Shown in pieces: positions 1 through 11,684 of a stretch of 64,000 bases of DNA; within the stretch, counting starts at the first letter, position 1; the number at the start of each line of letters is the position of its first letter. Location: assembly GCA_963691705.1 (NCBI GenBank), contig OY829538.1, positions 34,058,836-34,122,835 of the forward strand. Direction: 5' to 3'. The DNA comes from Viola odorata (taxonomy: Eukaryota > Streptophyta > Magnoliopsida > Malpighiales > Violaceae). Below the pieces are notes generated by a model that saw only the letters and a program-made list of their open reading frames with translations, ran no database searches and was not told the origin of the DNA. The translations under genes and the position numbers were made by a program.

Positions 1-310
1 GGAAATAAGGGAACCCATTTGCGGAAACGGGGTGCCCGGTTGAGAAATCGGGGTGCCCGTTTCCGAAAGTGATGTGCCAGCTGTCAGCCCGAAAAGAAAG
101 TCTGTCTGCACAGAGGAAGTTTCACGTGATGTGACATATGTACTGGACGAAGACGTGGAAAAAAGTTCCCTACGCGAGTGAACCCCACAAGTATGAGGGG
201 GTGTGGATTCTGAATCTGAAGCCATGATGCTTCGACTCTCAGAAAAAACAGAGCTTGGTTACTAAGGAAAACTCACTTAATTAACCAAGACTCTCAATGA
301 AAGCACCACT
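1..310 (-). other. 5' leader of a minus-strand Tat-type retroelement, cut by window start
   Basis: This stretch lies just inside the LTR at 311-844. Read on the minus strand it begins with the primer binding site and runs out of the window. It should be the untranslated leader before gag. I see no coding sequence in it. The element body lies to the left of the window. Confidence 0.6.
291..308 (-). promoter_or_regulatory. Primer binding site (PBS)
   Basis: On the minus strand the sequence is TGGTGCTTTCATTGAGAG, two bases from the LTR end. Its complement ends in CCA, as a tRNA 3' end must. The same 18 bases sit beside the LTR ending at 44702, which fixes the minus-strand orientation of both elements. 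I do not assign the tRNA species. Confidence 0.8.
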
Positions 311-844
311 TGATAAGAGTCCAGGGGGATACTGAGCAGGATCGGCCTAATCTGGGCTAGTCGGGACCACTGTGCTGGGGTCTTCGTCACCTGCAAAGCG
401 CCGGAGGGGGTCTCCGGCGTAAACACTGCGATGCCAAAGTCAGTGTAAGTAGTCAAAATGGCAGGGGTTCAGCACGCTATCTTAGGCTTACCCTCTTGTC
501 TGAAAAGGTGGGGGTATTTATAGACAAAGGAAGGAGTGTACCGACAGGGGGTGGGAATAATCCCTGGTAGGTGTCGCTGGAGTGATAGATGTCGCTGGGG
601 TGGCATTGAGTGATGTCATGCGGGATGACGTCATGCGGAGTGACGTCATGGATGACCTGGGATGGGATGCCGCCGTGCGGATGCCACGTGAGAGCCCCCC
701 CGCTGATGTCGACCATCCCAGGGTCGGTCGCCAGGCTAAGGGCGGTAAGAATAGGGTCTCGTCTCCCTCGGCGGGTACAGTATGCTGGCTGGGTCATCCA
801 GCGGGGTAGTGGAGATACCGCTTCTGTGGTATCAATAGTTATCA
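311..844 (-). repeat. 5' LTR of a Retand/Grande-like Tat element (LTR C)
   Basis: The LTR runs from TGATAAG to GTTATCA on the plus strand, so it has TG...CA ends. It shares with the LTRs at 29.2, 39.4, 44.7 and 53.9 kb a GC-rich hairpin (399-419), the block CTGATGTCGACCATCCCA near 703-720, and a minus-strand TATA box (CTATAAATA at 515-523). The PBS on its left makes it a 5' LTR read on the minus strand. Its partner LTR is outside the window. Confidence 0.8.
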
Positions 845-949
845 ACACAAAGAAGTAAAGAAGATATTCAGTGCAGTAAAGGAAATTAAGGAGAAGGATT
901 TCCTGCAACAGATTCAGAAATCAATACTGATTTCCTATAATTGTTGTTG

Positions 950-1264
950 TGTTAATTTGAATTCCCTAACTTGTTCCGGGCTACCCAATAAACCTTCCGC
1001 TCTTCCGGTCTACCACCCCACAAGAATCTTCGCATTGCCCGCTCAATCTTGTCGCAAATAGAGACAAATATCTCAAAACAGTTCATCATATAGGTGGGGA
1101 TGGATTGAACTATGAATTTAATCAACACTTCTCTAGAAGCCTAGGATAACTTCTTTTCTTTCCACCCATCTAGGCGCTTGCAGACCCTATCTCAGATCCC
1201 ACTAAACATCTCCTTCTTGCAGCGCCCGAAGGAGACCGGGAGACCCAAGTATTTAGCATGACAG
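950..1264 (-). pseudogene. Plant LINE (L1-type) reverse transcriptase fragment
   Basis: The minus strand translates to a typical plant L1 RT C-terminal stretch, including the pieces KYLGLPVSFGR, SGI-DRVCKRLDGWKEK, VQSIPTYMMNCF, ICDKIERAMRRFLWGG and KVYWVARNKL. Two in-frame stops interrupt it: TGA where the family usually has Arg, and TAG where it usually has Gln. Only about 100 codons remain. There is no endonuclease domain and no poly(A) tail in reach, so this is a dead fragment. It was recognised by motif, not by database search. Confidence 0.75.
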
Positions 1265-1531
1265 TTCACACTAACCATTTGTGTCTTAAACCTATTCGTA
1301 TAATTGTGTGTGGATTTAATTAATTAAATCTGATTGTGTATGTTCTAGAGTCTGTTAAAAAAAAATTTGTTATTGTGATTGGCGTGACTTTTATAAAGTC
1401 AACAATTGTGGGCCTGTTTTGAATTAATTTGGTACATGTTTTGCCTTCTTCCATAGTCCTTTTCTTCCAATTCGACTGGTACCAAATTAATTAATTTCCT
1501 AACATTCGAATTACCCAGTAGCAAATATTTC
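1265..1531. other. AT-rich intergenic stretch, no gene seen
   Basis: Low-complexity AT-rich sequence between the LINE fragment and the gypsy fragment. An ORF of 60 codons on the minus strand has no recognisable features. The short stretch 845-949 before the LINE fragment also holds nothing I can name. Confidence 0.5.
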
Positions 1532-2280
1532 TTGAGTGTTAAATTTTTTTTATCCTTGAGTCTGTCAAATGATTTGAACATATTGGGGGAGAGTGATGTG
1601 TTCGCGATAGATGAGCTTGATCAGACATTGGGTCAGATTCGGTTACGAGCTTCAGTTCACGAAAGGGCTTGCTTTGTGGTTATTTACAATGGTTGTGACA
1701 ATCTTGCTAGTACTTATCTAGTGCATAAACTCGGTTTACCAATACTACAACACCCTAATCCATACAGGTTTCAATGGTCAGATGATGGTGGGGAGGTATT
1801 AGTGGATAAACAAGTTATTGTTTCATTCTCCATTGGAAGATACAAAGATTAGGTGATGTGTGATGTGGTGCCGATGCAAGCTAGTCATTTTCTAGTTGGG
1901 CAATCATGGCATGTTGAAAGAAAGTGCACACTTATTAAGAGGAACCGTGGTGCAACCAATCGCTGCATAATAAAAAAGGATGGTACAAGATTCGCTCTAC
2001 AATGTTTGGAACCTCTTCAAATGTGTAGCGATGTGCAGCAATTGCGACAAAAATATGCTGACTTTGGAACGGAAAGTAGGGCTGAAAAAGAATTGAAAGA
2101 GGATGCATATGCTCAAAATAAATCGGGCGGAGTGAAAGGTGAGGTAGTTGTGCATGAAGAGGAGATCAAGCATGAGCCAAGTCTTCAGATACAAGTAGTT
2201 AAGGTTCCTGAAGTTAATGAAATTATTCTCACCGACATCGAGCAAGATTCGAGGACGAATCTTCCTGAAGAAGGAGAGAA
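1532..2280 (+). pseudogene. Ty3/gypsy protease region fused to the pol 3' end
   Basis: Residues of the first half (to about 1960) match the retropepsin region of plant chromovirus-like polyproteins: NGCDNLASTYLVHKLGLP, then FQWSDDGGEVLVDKQV and SFSIGRYKD. The expected catalytic Asp-Gly-Gly triplet reads Tyr-Asn-Gly, so the active site is lost. An in-frame TAG at 1850-1852 splits the frame, which then continues as CDVVPMQASHFLVGQSW. Further on comes the tail TDIEQDSRTNLPEEGEND, which also occurs in the gag-tail ORF at 30.5-32.4 kb. RT, RNase H and integrase are missing, so this is an internally deleted element. The tail runs into a polypurine tract (GAAGAAGGAGAGAA, 2267-2280) just before the LTR. 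Confidence 0.7.
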
Positions 2281-3278
2281 TGATATGGATCCAAGGAGGG
2301 AATTTTCTATAACCAACATTCGAGCTTTCGCCTTTTACGAAGACAAGTTCCTTATTCAAGAAGACAAATCCAATACATGTAGGAAACTTGAGTTGCAATT
2401 ACTTATTACTGTATTTAATTCTCATGGTTATTCTCAAGATATTCCTAAGTGGCAAGAATCGAGTAAGGAATAGAAAAGAAGATTTTATGCAGAGAGCTAT
2501 GGATAGTGCTTGTTCAAGTATTCTAAAATTATTTAATTTATTTCATATAATCTTAGACAACCAAGGAAACGAAAGAGATAGAGATTAACCTGAAGAAGAT
2601 CAAAATAATTTAATTTAAGTCGAGTCTTTTATTTTATTTAATTACAAAAGTTTGTTGCTATTTTATTTATTAATTAGGAAGTAGGCGCTTTCTCTTGTCC
2701 CACACCAAGAGTGGACCTTTTAATTAATTAGTGGTCCATCTAATTAATTCAAAGTTCAGCGTTAGTGTATGGCAATGGGTTGGGCTTTTGTCCAAATCCA
2801 TGTCACGCTACTGGTATTTAATTTTGTTTACCGAGTCCAAGTCGTAGTGGATTTGTTTCATCTACTTTAGGTTAATTAGGTTGTTTATTTGTATTATATA
2901 TACTCATGTAATGCATTAAAATAAGGTGGCTGTTATTTTTGATTAAAATAAGGCTGTGTTTTCTCAAATTTCTGCCCATTGTTCACGAGTTGAACACTTG
3001 TTCCTTCTAGTAGTCCGGAAGCTCTAGTCATCGCAAGTAAAACCCGAAGTTGCAAAGCCCCATTGAGTTGTTTCCACTAGGTTGGTTCTCACAGGTTAAG
3101 TTCAGGTCTAGAAATTCTATTCAAGATCCTCACTTGAAATCAATTAGGTTGGTTCTCATAGGTTGAGTTCAGGTCTAAGTTCGTACTTGTTGAGTTAAAG
3201 TCTTCCGTTGCGTACAAGAAATCCAATCCTTGAACTAGATCGTCGTCGAGCGCATCCTACGCACCTAGGATTTTATCA
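2281..3278 (+). repeat. 3' LTR of the gypsy fragment
   Basis: The start TGATATGGATCC follows a polypurine tract directly. The end, CCTAGGATTTTATCA, resembles the LTR end of the 30003-34620 element (CCAGGATCGTATCA), and both are preceded by GCATCCTA. A TATA-like run (ATTATATATAC) lies at 2893-2904. Two near-identical 40-bp stretches with GGTTGGTTCTCA (around 3090 and 3150) form a small internal duplication. The 5' LTR is absent. The left boundary is an inference, because the reading frame of the neighbouring fragment continues a little past it. Confidence 0.5.
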
Positions 3279-4971
3279 GAAACCATCAAACAACAAGAAA
3301 GGGGCACCAAAAAATTCACTCTCACTCTCAATTTCTTGCACTACCTTCTAGGCTAAAAATCTCTCCTGGACAAGTAAGCTTTCTCTCTCTAGTTTTCCTT
3401 TAATTTTCGTTTTCATCCTTAATGCATGAATAAATTGCTAAAACTTGCCTCACATGCTTAGTTTACATGCCAATTTCATTTCCCTTGCTTCAATTTGATT
3501 GTATGATATCTTGAGTAATTAATAGCAATATATTCATATTAATTAGCTTGTTATTTCATGTGAAATTTGCCACTATTTTCGTATAATAAACTTGCTGTTT
3601 TTGGTGGATTTGAGTTGCTGCCATGCTTGGGGTTTATTTGAGGTTGATTTGAGTGAGTTCTAACATGTAAGTGTCACCTTGGCCGCCGGCCATGGTGTCG
3701 ACAACGTGATGAGGAAAAAGAGAGTGGGTTTGGAGGGAAAGAAAGGAAAGAAAGGTGATGGGCTTGGCTTTTGCCAAGCCCATTTGTTTTAACTTAAATT
3801 TTGGGCATGGATTAATTCCAAGCCCATTTTTTGTTGTCCAAATTTAGAAAATGGGCCTAAGCCCGGCCCATTAGATTTTCGTATGTTAAAACGTGGCATT
3901 ATTTTCGTGCATCATTTTCGTGTTTTATTTAAATGGTCGTATGCCATGTTTATTAAATCGTATGCTTGTTTAATATTTCATATAAATGTTTGATTAATTA
4001 TTTTGACTTTTCGTAATGCTTTTAATTATTTATCTTAATTGTTGTAATAATTAGTTAATGCTTTAATTATTTCACTTGTTGTAATAATTAGCTAGATTAA
4101 TTATTCCGATCTCCAATTTGTAAGAATTAGTGAGGTAATTAGTAAAAATCGTGTATGTTCGTTATACTTACGCTATTATTGCTCGTTGCTCATCGTTCGG
4201 GGCTCCTAAAAAAAGGTAAGATTAACTTAAACTCTTTTATTTATTTTTTTATGCTTTGAATGAATGTCTATTAGAAATGCTAAATCCGAACCGAATCGAA
4301 TGCATGACCACTTAGAATGCGTTAGAACCACCCATTCGTATGCATGACATATAGAATTGCTAAAATTAAAACCAACTCACATGCATACCATGTTTAAATC
4401 ACTTGTCTTTTATGCTATGAAATCAATTGTCTTTCTTGTTAAATGCTATGTATGGTGGCTTAGATCCCACACGGAATATATGCGCATTCATAAAAATGTA
4501 CGATGTTAGATATCCATGATAGAATCACCTAGTTTAAGTTAATCATGCATGGCCCGATGATAATAACGAATCGCTCACGTTCGTAAAAAACGGTAACCAT
4601 TCCGTTGAAGAAATACTTGTCCCGAAGTTGTCCCGACCCTAAGAATACTAAAGTGACGTTTCCTATGAGGGCTAACTTATGTGTTTTTTATTGTCCCTTC
4701 CGAACACCTTTTTACCGGTAACCTTTTTTTAAGGATGTGACTCGGGTGCCTAACACCTTCCCGAGTGCATAATACGACCTCGAACCGTTATTCTTTGGTT
4801 TAGACCTATTGTGCCTTAGTTTTTTTTTATTTTAATGCCATGACGACTAGGTTCCCTAAACCTAGGAATAAATAGGGTGGCGACTTCATTACATTATGCG
4901 AGGCATCAATCTATGCTCCGCATCCGTCCCGAACCTATTCGTGAAAAAAAAACTAGAAAGGGGGTGCGACA
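3279..4971 (+). repeat. Partial LTR of Ogre-like Tat element 1
   Basis: The last part matches the LTR ending at 11183: both have AGGATGTGACTCGGGTGCCT, then a block with AATACGACC and CGAACCG, and both end in GGGGTGCGACA. The 5' portion seen in the other copy (promoter with TATA box) is missing or unrecognisable, apparently truncated at the junction with the gypsy LTR at 3278. A local palindrome (GGGCTTGGCTTTTGCCAAGCCC, near 3760-3781) sits in it. Confidence 0.65.
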
Positions 4972-4974
4972 GTT

Positions 4975-4992
4975 TAGCGACTTCACTGGGGA
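4975..4992 (+). promoter_or_regulatory. PBS of Tat element 1
   Basis: TAGCGACTTCACTGGGGA lies three bases after the LTR end. Apart from one base it is complementary to a tRNA 3' end of the form TCCCCAGTGAAGTCGCCA. Ogre and related Tat elements are known to prime from tRNA-Arg with a site of this type. Confidence 0.75.
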
Positions 4993-6560
4993 CTTTAGGG
5001 TCGGAGGCGGTTTTATGGTGTTTCTTTTTTTATTATTTACTCGCTTTAATAATTTATTTTTGTGATTGCTATTTGTTACTTGCTTTGATAAATTGTCATA
5101 CGCTAGGGATGGAAATTGGGCGGGTATGGAGCGGGTAAGAGAAGAGCAATTATACCCGCGGATACCCGCGAATATCCACAAATTTGGTTGAATTTCAAAG
5201 TTTAATTAAATTAATATAAAAAAAATCAATTGACAATAATTAATATATGGGTCTAGCGATACTTTTATCAAAAATGATCTATTTTCACTAAATTATAAAT
5301 CTTTTGCTTATAAAAAAATTATTCTCTATTTTCACCAAAAATTTCGGCTGTATTTGTTTGTGGTTAGAGAAGTTTGAGCATAACGCATCAAGTTTCATGA
5401 ATTGGGACAGTGTTAACTTTAGGTTTCAGGAATCCGAACTAGTTTTTTGTACCCTTTAGTAATTGATCACTCTTATTTCCTCACTTCATTTCTTTTTTCC
5501 TACAATTTTATACTCCCTCCGTATAAAAAAGAATTAAGATTTTTTGATTATTTTTCCTTTTCTTTAAAAAGAATGTTGTTTTTTTTCATTTTCAATATAT
5601 TGAGGAATTAAAATTAGTGTTGATTGAGCATAGTTAATAAAACGATTGAGAGCAATTAACTAGAAATACATCAAAAACATTAATCAATTATTATTTTAAT
5701 AGTTATGGGTTTCTTTCTTCTATTTTCTTATTGAATTAATTATATATTAAAATATTATATATATTGCGGGTATTTAGTGTGGGTATTGGAGCGGGTAAGC
5801 ACTATCCATACCCACATCCATTCCCGCACTTTGCGGGTGCGGGTATATCCATACTCGAAAAATACCCACAATATGCGGGTAATACCCACCCATAATTGCG
5901 GGTATTGGACGGATATCCATATCCGCGGGCAAAATTGTCTTCCCTATCATACGCGTCTCATGCATTGAAAGCCTTATCGTCGGGCTACGTTCCAAATAAA
6001 ATTAGGAGGTTAGTAGTGGCGCCCTGTGGACCTAGGTATGTGTCCACGAATTCCAACTCGGACTAGAGCCCCTAAATGGATTGAAAAGTGTCATGTTTCC
6101 GCAAAGATTTGGTTGGAGCTCTACGATTCATTTACTAAGGGACCACTTCTATGGTATCGTCCGAGAACTTTTCAACCAGTTAGAACGAAGTTGGAATCAG
6201 AGCCCTAGTATATGCATCATGTTCGTGCATTTATTTCATGTTTATGTGTTACGGTTTTATTTATATATTGTCCTCATGTTTCATCTTTCGTTAACCCAAG
6301 ATTTTTTTCTTACTTCTCGTAAACAGCCCCACCTTACTTGTTCACTCAAATGGCAACATCCACGATGCTTTCACTTAATACTTTCGGGATTTCAAGCTGC
6401 AATGGTCAATTGGAATGAGGTGACATGTTGAAACCTGGTTTTGTGCCCGATATTGCGACTAAGGTTGGGATGGAAGTGGTAGAATTTGATATTTCGGAGC
6501 TTTTGGGATGAGCAAATGGACCCCGACTTCTAAGGTTGACACCAAAAAAATTTCGCGCAC
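4993..6560 (+). other. Untranslated leader of Tat element 1, with hAT insertion
   Basis: The sequence after the PBS parallels the leader of Tat element 2 (11205-11680). Shared stretches include ACTCGCTTTGATAAATTGTC, GGACCACTTCTATGGTATCG and TATATGCATCAT (in element 2 CATATGCATCAT). The homology is interrupted exactly by the hAT element at 5104-5946. No gag follows; the match fades near 6230-6560. Confidence 0.6.
5104..5946. mobile_element. Non-autonomous hAT element, 843 bp, with 8-bp TSD
   Basis: The left end reads TAGGGATGGAAATTGGGCGG and the right end, reverse-complemented, reads TAGGGAAGACAATTTTGCCC, so the ends are imperfect terminal inverted repeats. TAGGGATG/CAGGGATG ends are typical of plant hAT elements. 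The flanks are TCATACGC at 5096-5103 and TCATACGC at 5947-5954, a perfect 8-bp target duplication, the hAT length. Many GCGGGTA repeats in both orientations lie in the outer parts; the centre is AT-rich. There is no transposase ORF, so it would need a transposase from elsewhere. It sits in the leader of Tat element 1 and is younger than it. Confidence 0.88.
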
Positions 6561-8553
6561 CGTTACTTAGATTTTTATCTTTTCACCCCTTGTAACGATG
6601 TTCCTAGACTTTTATCTACTAGCTTTTCCTTGGTCGGATCTAGATAGTTGATCAAACTCGCCATGTGATTGCGTGTCGAGGGCATCAAATTTAGTTGTAT
6701 AAAATATACGAATTTAGAGGTAGGAATACAACTTATCACTCGTCCACAGGGAACTTGTAGATCGTGGTAAGAGGATCGTCCACAGAGATCTTTCGGAAAA
6801 TTGTTGTTTTGACTCAACTTCCTCGTCACTGGATTTGAGGGGTTTTCTTTCTGCAATTAAGATAAACAAAGCATAAAAGAGAACAAGCAAAAATTAAATA
6901 AAAAGGGGCAATCTTAGGCAGAAGGGGATCTTAGCTAAGATTGCAGATTGAGGTTGGTTGTGAATTGCCGTGAGGTAAACTCCTGGTAAGGGCGAATTCG
7001 TGAGCGCAATTCTTGTTTAATCGATCATCGACCTTAGATTTTCTCTTTCTCTCTCATAACTCTGCTATAGATTGGGAGGAACCCCTTTCCAATCCTACTT
7101 TCCTCCTCTTGAAATCACTTGGAGGGAACCCCCTTTCCTAGTGATCTTGGCCTGTGGACACCTTGCTGGTTAAAGGGTTTATCTAATTGGCTGCTGGCTT
7201 GAGGCACATGCGTTTTCTCAATGGCGTAGGGAAAGACAGAGTCTAGGCCAAGCTACTCCCAACTCGGAGCCCTAGGTTGTCAGTCTGGTTAGGCCTATAT
7301 CAATTCAAGTCCACTAACCTCCGCGAGGCTAGCTGCCTACTTGCGTCACTCTGATTTCGCTCGTCCCCTTCGTGACTGGCTACAAATTCGTCGTCTTGCC
7401 TAAGATTGATCAAGTCTTAGCCTAGACGGGAACCGGTTTGTTAAAACAGAACTCAAATCAATTACGAATGAGACGATAATAAGAACAATCGGTCTCACGA
7501 ATCACAAGTACGCTCACTCAACCCCTACCAAGAATTTGGGTGTTTAGCTACTAGACATATTAATAAAAAAGACAAAGAAATAATTGAAGAACATGAAACT
7601 AAATTAAATCTGTGATATTCAAATTGAATTATCACAGTGGAGAGTGTTTACAAAACCAGAAGTAGGAAGATGGAAGATGGAAGATGCCGTAATTGACAGC
7701 CTTCTCTAGCCTTTAATAAGGCTAGAGTCCCCGCCCCTTACGTTTCTTTCCAAATTCTAAACTTCAAAAAGATATGAGATAACACTAAATCTCAATTATT
7801 CAAATTCGAAATAAAATAAAATAAATACTAAAACAGATAGATTGTTTTGTTCAAATAGAGGATAATCTCTAAAAGGATGCAATCTTGGATCATGACTGAT
7901 CTTCTCTATCTGTCTCCAGCTGTCAAATCCACTCTTTTAGCTCAAAATCCCGTGACTCCTATCTTATCACGTTTCTTGGCAATCTTGTTAATCTTAGCTA
8001 AGATTGTTTTGTCTTAGCTAAGATTGGTCGTTTATCTGATTTTCACTCCGGAGATAGCTTTTCTCTTATTTCCTCCAGGACAAATCCAGCTGTCATCCAC
8101 ACTCCAGCAATAGCGTTCTAAGACTCCTAGCTTTGCACGTCTTTAGATCGGCAGTCTTAGGCAAGACTGCGCCCAAAATTGCTAGTTTGTGCTGAAAGCT
8201 GATATTTTCTTCATTTCCTTTAAAAGCAGATAGATTGACGTGAAAGGCACAATTTTCACCATAAACAAGGTAGTTTAAGATGGTAAAAACGCATGAAATT
8301 AGACGTCAATCACCATGTAACCCTTTTTGGATGAAATTCGTAAATGACAAGTTCATGCTTATTCGGATATTTATTAAATGAGTGCCTTTACCTTTCAAAA
8401 AATTTTCCTTTTCCTTACGAAAAAAGGAAAAAAACAATCTTCCCTAAAATAAACCATGCATAGAGCCAAAAAAAAACAAAAACAAAAAAACTAACACTTG
8501 AAACGAAAACACACTTAAAAAATAGACCAAAGGCAAAATTCGAACGCGCCCGA
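6561..8553. other. Non-coding retroelement-like region with repeated palindromes
   Basis: I find no gene. The phrase CACTCGTCCACAGGGAAC and its near repeat TCGTCCACAGAGATC (6738-6790) resemble a block seen in plant gypsy untranslated regions, but this is from memory. The palindrome TCTTAGCTAAGA occurs three times (near 6929-6940, 7992-8003, 8012-8023). The region interrupts or follows the leader of Tat element 1 and its ends are not defined. Confidence 0.35.
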
Positions 8554-9041
8554 TTTGTCACGGGATTCGAAGGCCACAAGATCGCAAGCAATGCACGTGC
8601 GCCTCACACTTAACGAAATTTACAAGCCTTGATTCCTCGGATAAATGGCTAAAGAGCACCCTCAACTCAAGAATGTCAAGATTCCTCGAAGGCTCATAAT
8701 CCAAGCATTGAATGTCAAGATACAAGGGTAGACCACTTGGTGCTACGAAGAACCCGGGGAAAGCCTTCAAAAGTCCGCATTTAAGTCCCAAGTTGGTGTC
8801 TGGCGGCATGCCGCTATCTTCGTTTGAAAAATACGGGAAAGTGAGAATTTCTGCCTAACACCTTCCCAAGTGGCATGTCGCCAGCTTCGGCTCCAAATTC
8901 CTTCAAAAGTCATTTTCGGCCTCCGAATGTTGCTCAAAGTGCTTCCAAGCCGGGTTTTATCATCTTGGCTCATCATAAACATGACTTTCGTCACTCAAAT
9001 TACTCGTTAAAACCTCTTGGAATGATAATTCCAAGCATATT
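8554..9041. other. Flank upstream of the Tat element 2 LTR, no gene seen
   Basis: Short ORFs here have no recognisable features. The phrase TGCCTAACACCTTCCCAAGT (8851-8870) resembles a piece of the Tat LTRs, so this could be an older LTR fragment or the 3' internal part of another copy. Confidence 0.3.
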
Positions 9042-11183
9042 TGTTGCTACCCGATTTTTGACTTTTAATTTTTCATCATCAAAACATTTTCGCATTTCTA
9101 GCGTCAATTTTCAAAAAATCATACGTCGGTTTATTTTTGTCCAACTGATGTTTATTTCTACGCTCTGTGTTATTTAAATATTATTTCTACGCTCTGTGTT
9201 ATGTAAAATTCTCGAAACTGAGAGTTGGACAATTTCGCACATAGGCCACTTATTTTTTATTATTTTTCTAACTTGCACTATCCCGTGGCGTTTGGTTCAA
9301 TTTTTGTTTTAGCATTTTTTCTGTTCGAACTTTTGTCGCCTATGAGCGAATTTTTATAGAGTGATACGATGAACTTTTCATCACCCACTGTATGTTATCT
9401 ATCTTAGTTTATTTCATTCTGCATTCTAGCAATTTTGGATCAAATTTTTTGTTCATTTTCAGGCAAAATTGCTCGTACTGCTAGCTTGAACCAGAAAATC
9501 AAAGGGAGAGTCAAAGCATGATCATAGTTACCACGTCATCATGCAAGCTTCGCCACCTTTTCTGCACAGGAACCAGAGCGAACCAGAGCCTCGATCATCC
9601 TCCTTCTTGCTCCTCACATTTAGCCTCGTTTGTCGTCCCAAAGAGATCAACACCATGTCCCATCGTTGCACTGCTCTGACTCATGCTCCAATCTACCCCG
9701 ACCACGCGCAGCTCACCGGTAAAATCCACTCGCAAAGCTTGCCTATAAATAGCATGCTCCCTCCCTCATTTTTCCTTGCTAATTCACGAAAACTTTATCC
9801 CTCTCTAGCGCTGGTTCACTGGCACGAACAACTGCCTACTTCAACCAAAGGTTAAAGTTACTCCCAGTTGAATTTTTTTTACCCCTTTAAGCACTTCTCT
9901 GTTGATTTTTCAAAAAAAATGTTTGTTCATGTTTTCAATGATAATTAGCCATTCAGATTTTAAATAAACCATATTTGATATATATAATAATTAAAATGCT
10001 TTGATTCCCTCAATCAATGACCATTTTGAGCCAATTTAGAGCTTTTTATTTAAATAGTTTAAATTCATTTTTAATTAATTGAGGGCTGTTTTGGTTGAAT
10101 TTCTTTGCTGTGATTGCATGCGAGGATTACTGCTCGTGTAGGGAATTTTTCTGGGCAAATTCGGGTCATGATCAAGGTCGTTCCTTCCTTGGTCGCCGAC
10201 AATGGCGCCGCCGACTCAAGGAAAGAGATTGTGAACAGTGGCCAAGGTTGAAGAAAGTTGTGGCTTTCAAATTTTAAGGTTCATGGGCCAAACATTTGCT
10301 TGGCCCAAAGGGAGGAAAGAAACGCGGGCGTGGCGCCCGCGTGAGGAGGAAAGTTATGCCAGCGCAGGCCCAGTGTGGGAGAAGAGAGCTTGGGTGCCCT
10401 GCGCCCAAGTGTGGAGAAGCTGGGCCGTTTGGCCTAGCGAGGGAGGAAGCGTGGGTTGTTTAAGCCCTCGCAGACAGCTAGTCCAGGGGGCTGGGCTGTC
10501 TTTGGCCCAGCTGGTAGGGCCCATTTTTGACCTAGTGGGCCGAGCCCAATTTCGGCCCATCGCATAATTTTTTGTGCCGATTTATCATATGTATTTACTG
10601 TGTAATTAATTATTTTTTGCATAATTTTGAATGGTTGAATACTTATTTTTAGCTTACTTTTAATTGTTAAAATTGTCTAGTATGCGATAAAAACATTTAT
10701 CTATTTTTCAATTACTTATTACTCGTACTAACAATCTCATTTTGTAGGGAAAATCGACACGTGTCTCTCCAACAAAGTACACGTTCTCTCCTTTTTATTT
10801 ATTTTTCACCGTTTTTTTTATCGTATGCATGATTACTTAGAAATGTTAAAATTAATTCATTGGGCATGATCACGTAATTTAGGATTTTTTCAAGCATGAT
10901 TTAAACACCTCTTTTATCCGGTAACCTTTTTAGGATGTGACTCGGGTGCCTGACACCTTCCCAAGTCCATAATACGACCCCGAACCGCTGTTCTCGAGTT
11001 TAGACCCCTTTTTCCTTAGCTTTTTATTTTGTTTTCTACCATGTTCTCAAACGATAGGTTCCCTAAACCTAGAAACAAAAATAGGATGGCTACTTCATTG
11101 CATTATGTGAGATGAGTCCAATTTCATCTCACATCTCGTCCCAAATTCGCGTCGCACAAAATTTCCAAAAAGGGGGTGCGACA
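9042..11183 (+). repeat. 5' LTR of Ogre-like Tat element 2
   Basis: The end GGGGTGCGACA followed by a PBS is clear. The start is placed at TGTTGCTACCCGATTTTTGA because it opens with TG and resembles Tat LTR starts as I remember them; this boundary is tentative. A TATA box (CCTATAAATA, 9742-9751) lies about 700 bp in, followed by a CT-rich putative start region. The 3' part parallels the LTR ending at 4971. The length of about 2.1 kb fits Ogre-type LTRs. No matching 3' LTR is seen downstream. Confidence 0.6.
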
Positions 11184-11186
11184 GTT

Positions 11187-11204
11187 TGGCGACTTCACTA
11201 GGGA
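11187..11204 (+). promoter_or_regulatory. PBS of Tat element 2
   Basis: TGGCGACTTCACTAGGGA lies three bases after the LTR end. Its complement ends in GTCGCCA, as for the tRNA-Arg primer of Ogre-like elements. It marks the LTR as a 5' LTR on the plus strand. Confidence 0.82.
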
Positions 11205-11684
11205 CTAATAGGGTCGAAGTCGGATTTTTTTTTGAGGTGTTTGTTTTTTTCCATACATGATTAATTGTTTTTCATGTATATAATAAATTGTTGTATTATC
11301 ACATGATTTTTTATGCATGATTATTATTTTTATTTGTTAATAAACTGCTCACATGATTCAGTGTTACTCGCTTTGATAAATTGTCATCGCATATGCATAT
11401 CCACGCATAATCCCTATCACCGGGCATCACCAAATAGGATTAGGTCGGTAGTAGTGAAATCATAGGGCCCACGCCTTGGTAAGCTTTCACGAACCCACAG
11501 TCGGACTTGAACCCCTAAATGGGTTGAACACTCCGGATCCTTTTATGATTCGGTAAACGCTCTCATATCCATTTACTGAGGGACCACTTCTATGGTATCG
11601 TTCGGGAGCCTTCCAATCAGCTTAAAGATAGTCGATGCCACCCCAGCATATGCATCATATTGAAATGTGTATATTGTGACTGTG
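11205..11684 (+). other. Leader of Tat element 2
   Basis: Untranslated leader homologous to 4993-6230. It shows the uninterrupted form of the site where the hAT element inserted in element 1. No coding sequence. Confidence 0.6.

Noticed and set aside
291..308. Possible tRNA gene fragment
   Set aside because: Only the 3' acceptor-stem complement is present; it is a primer binding site next to an LTR.
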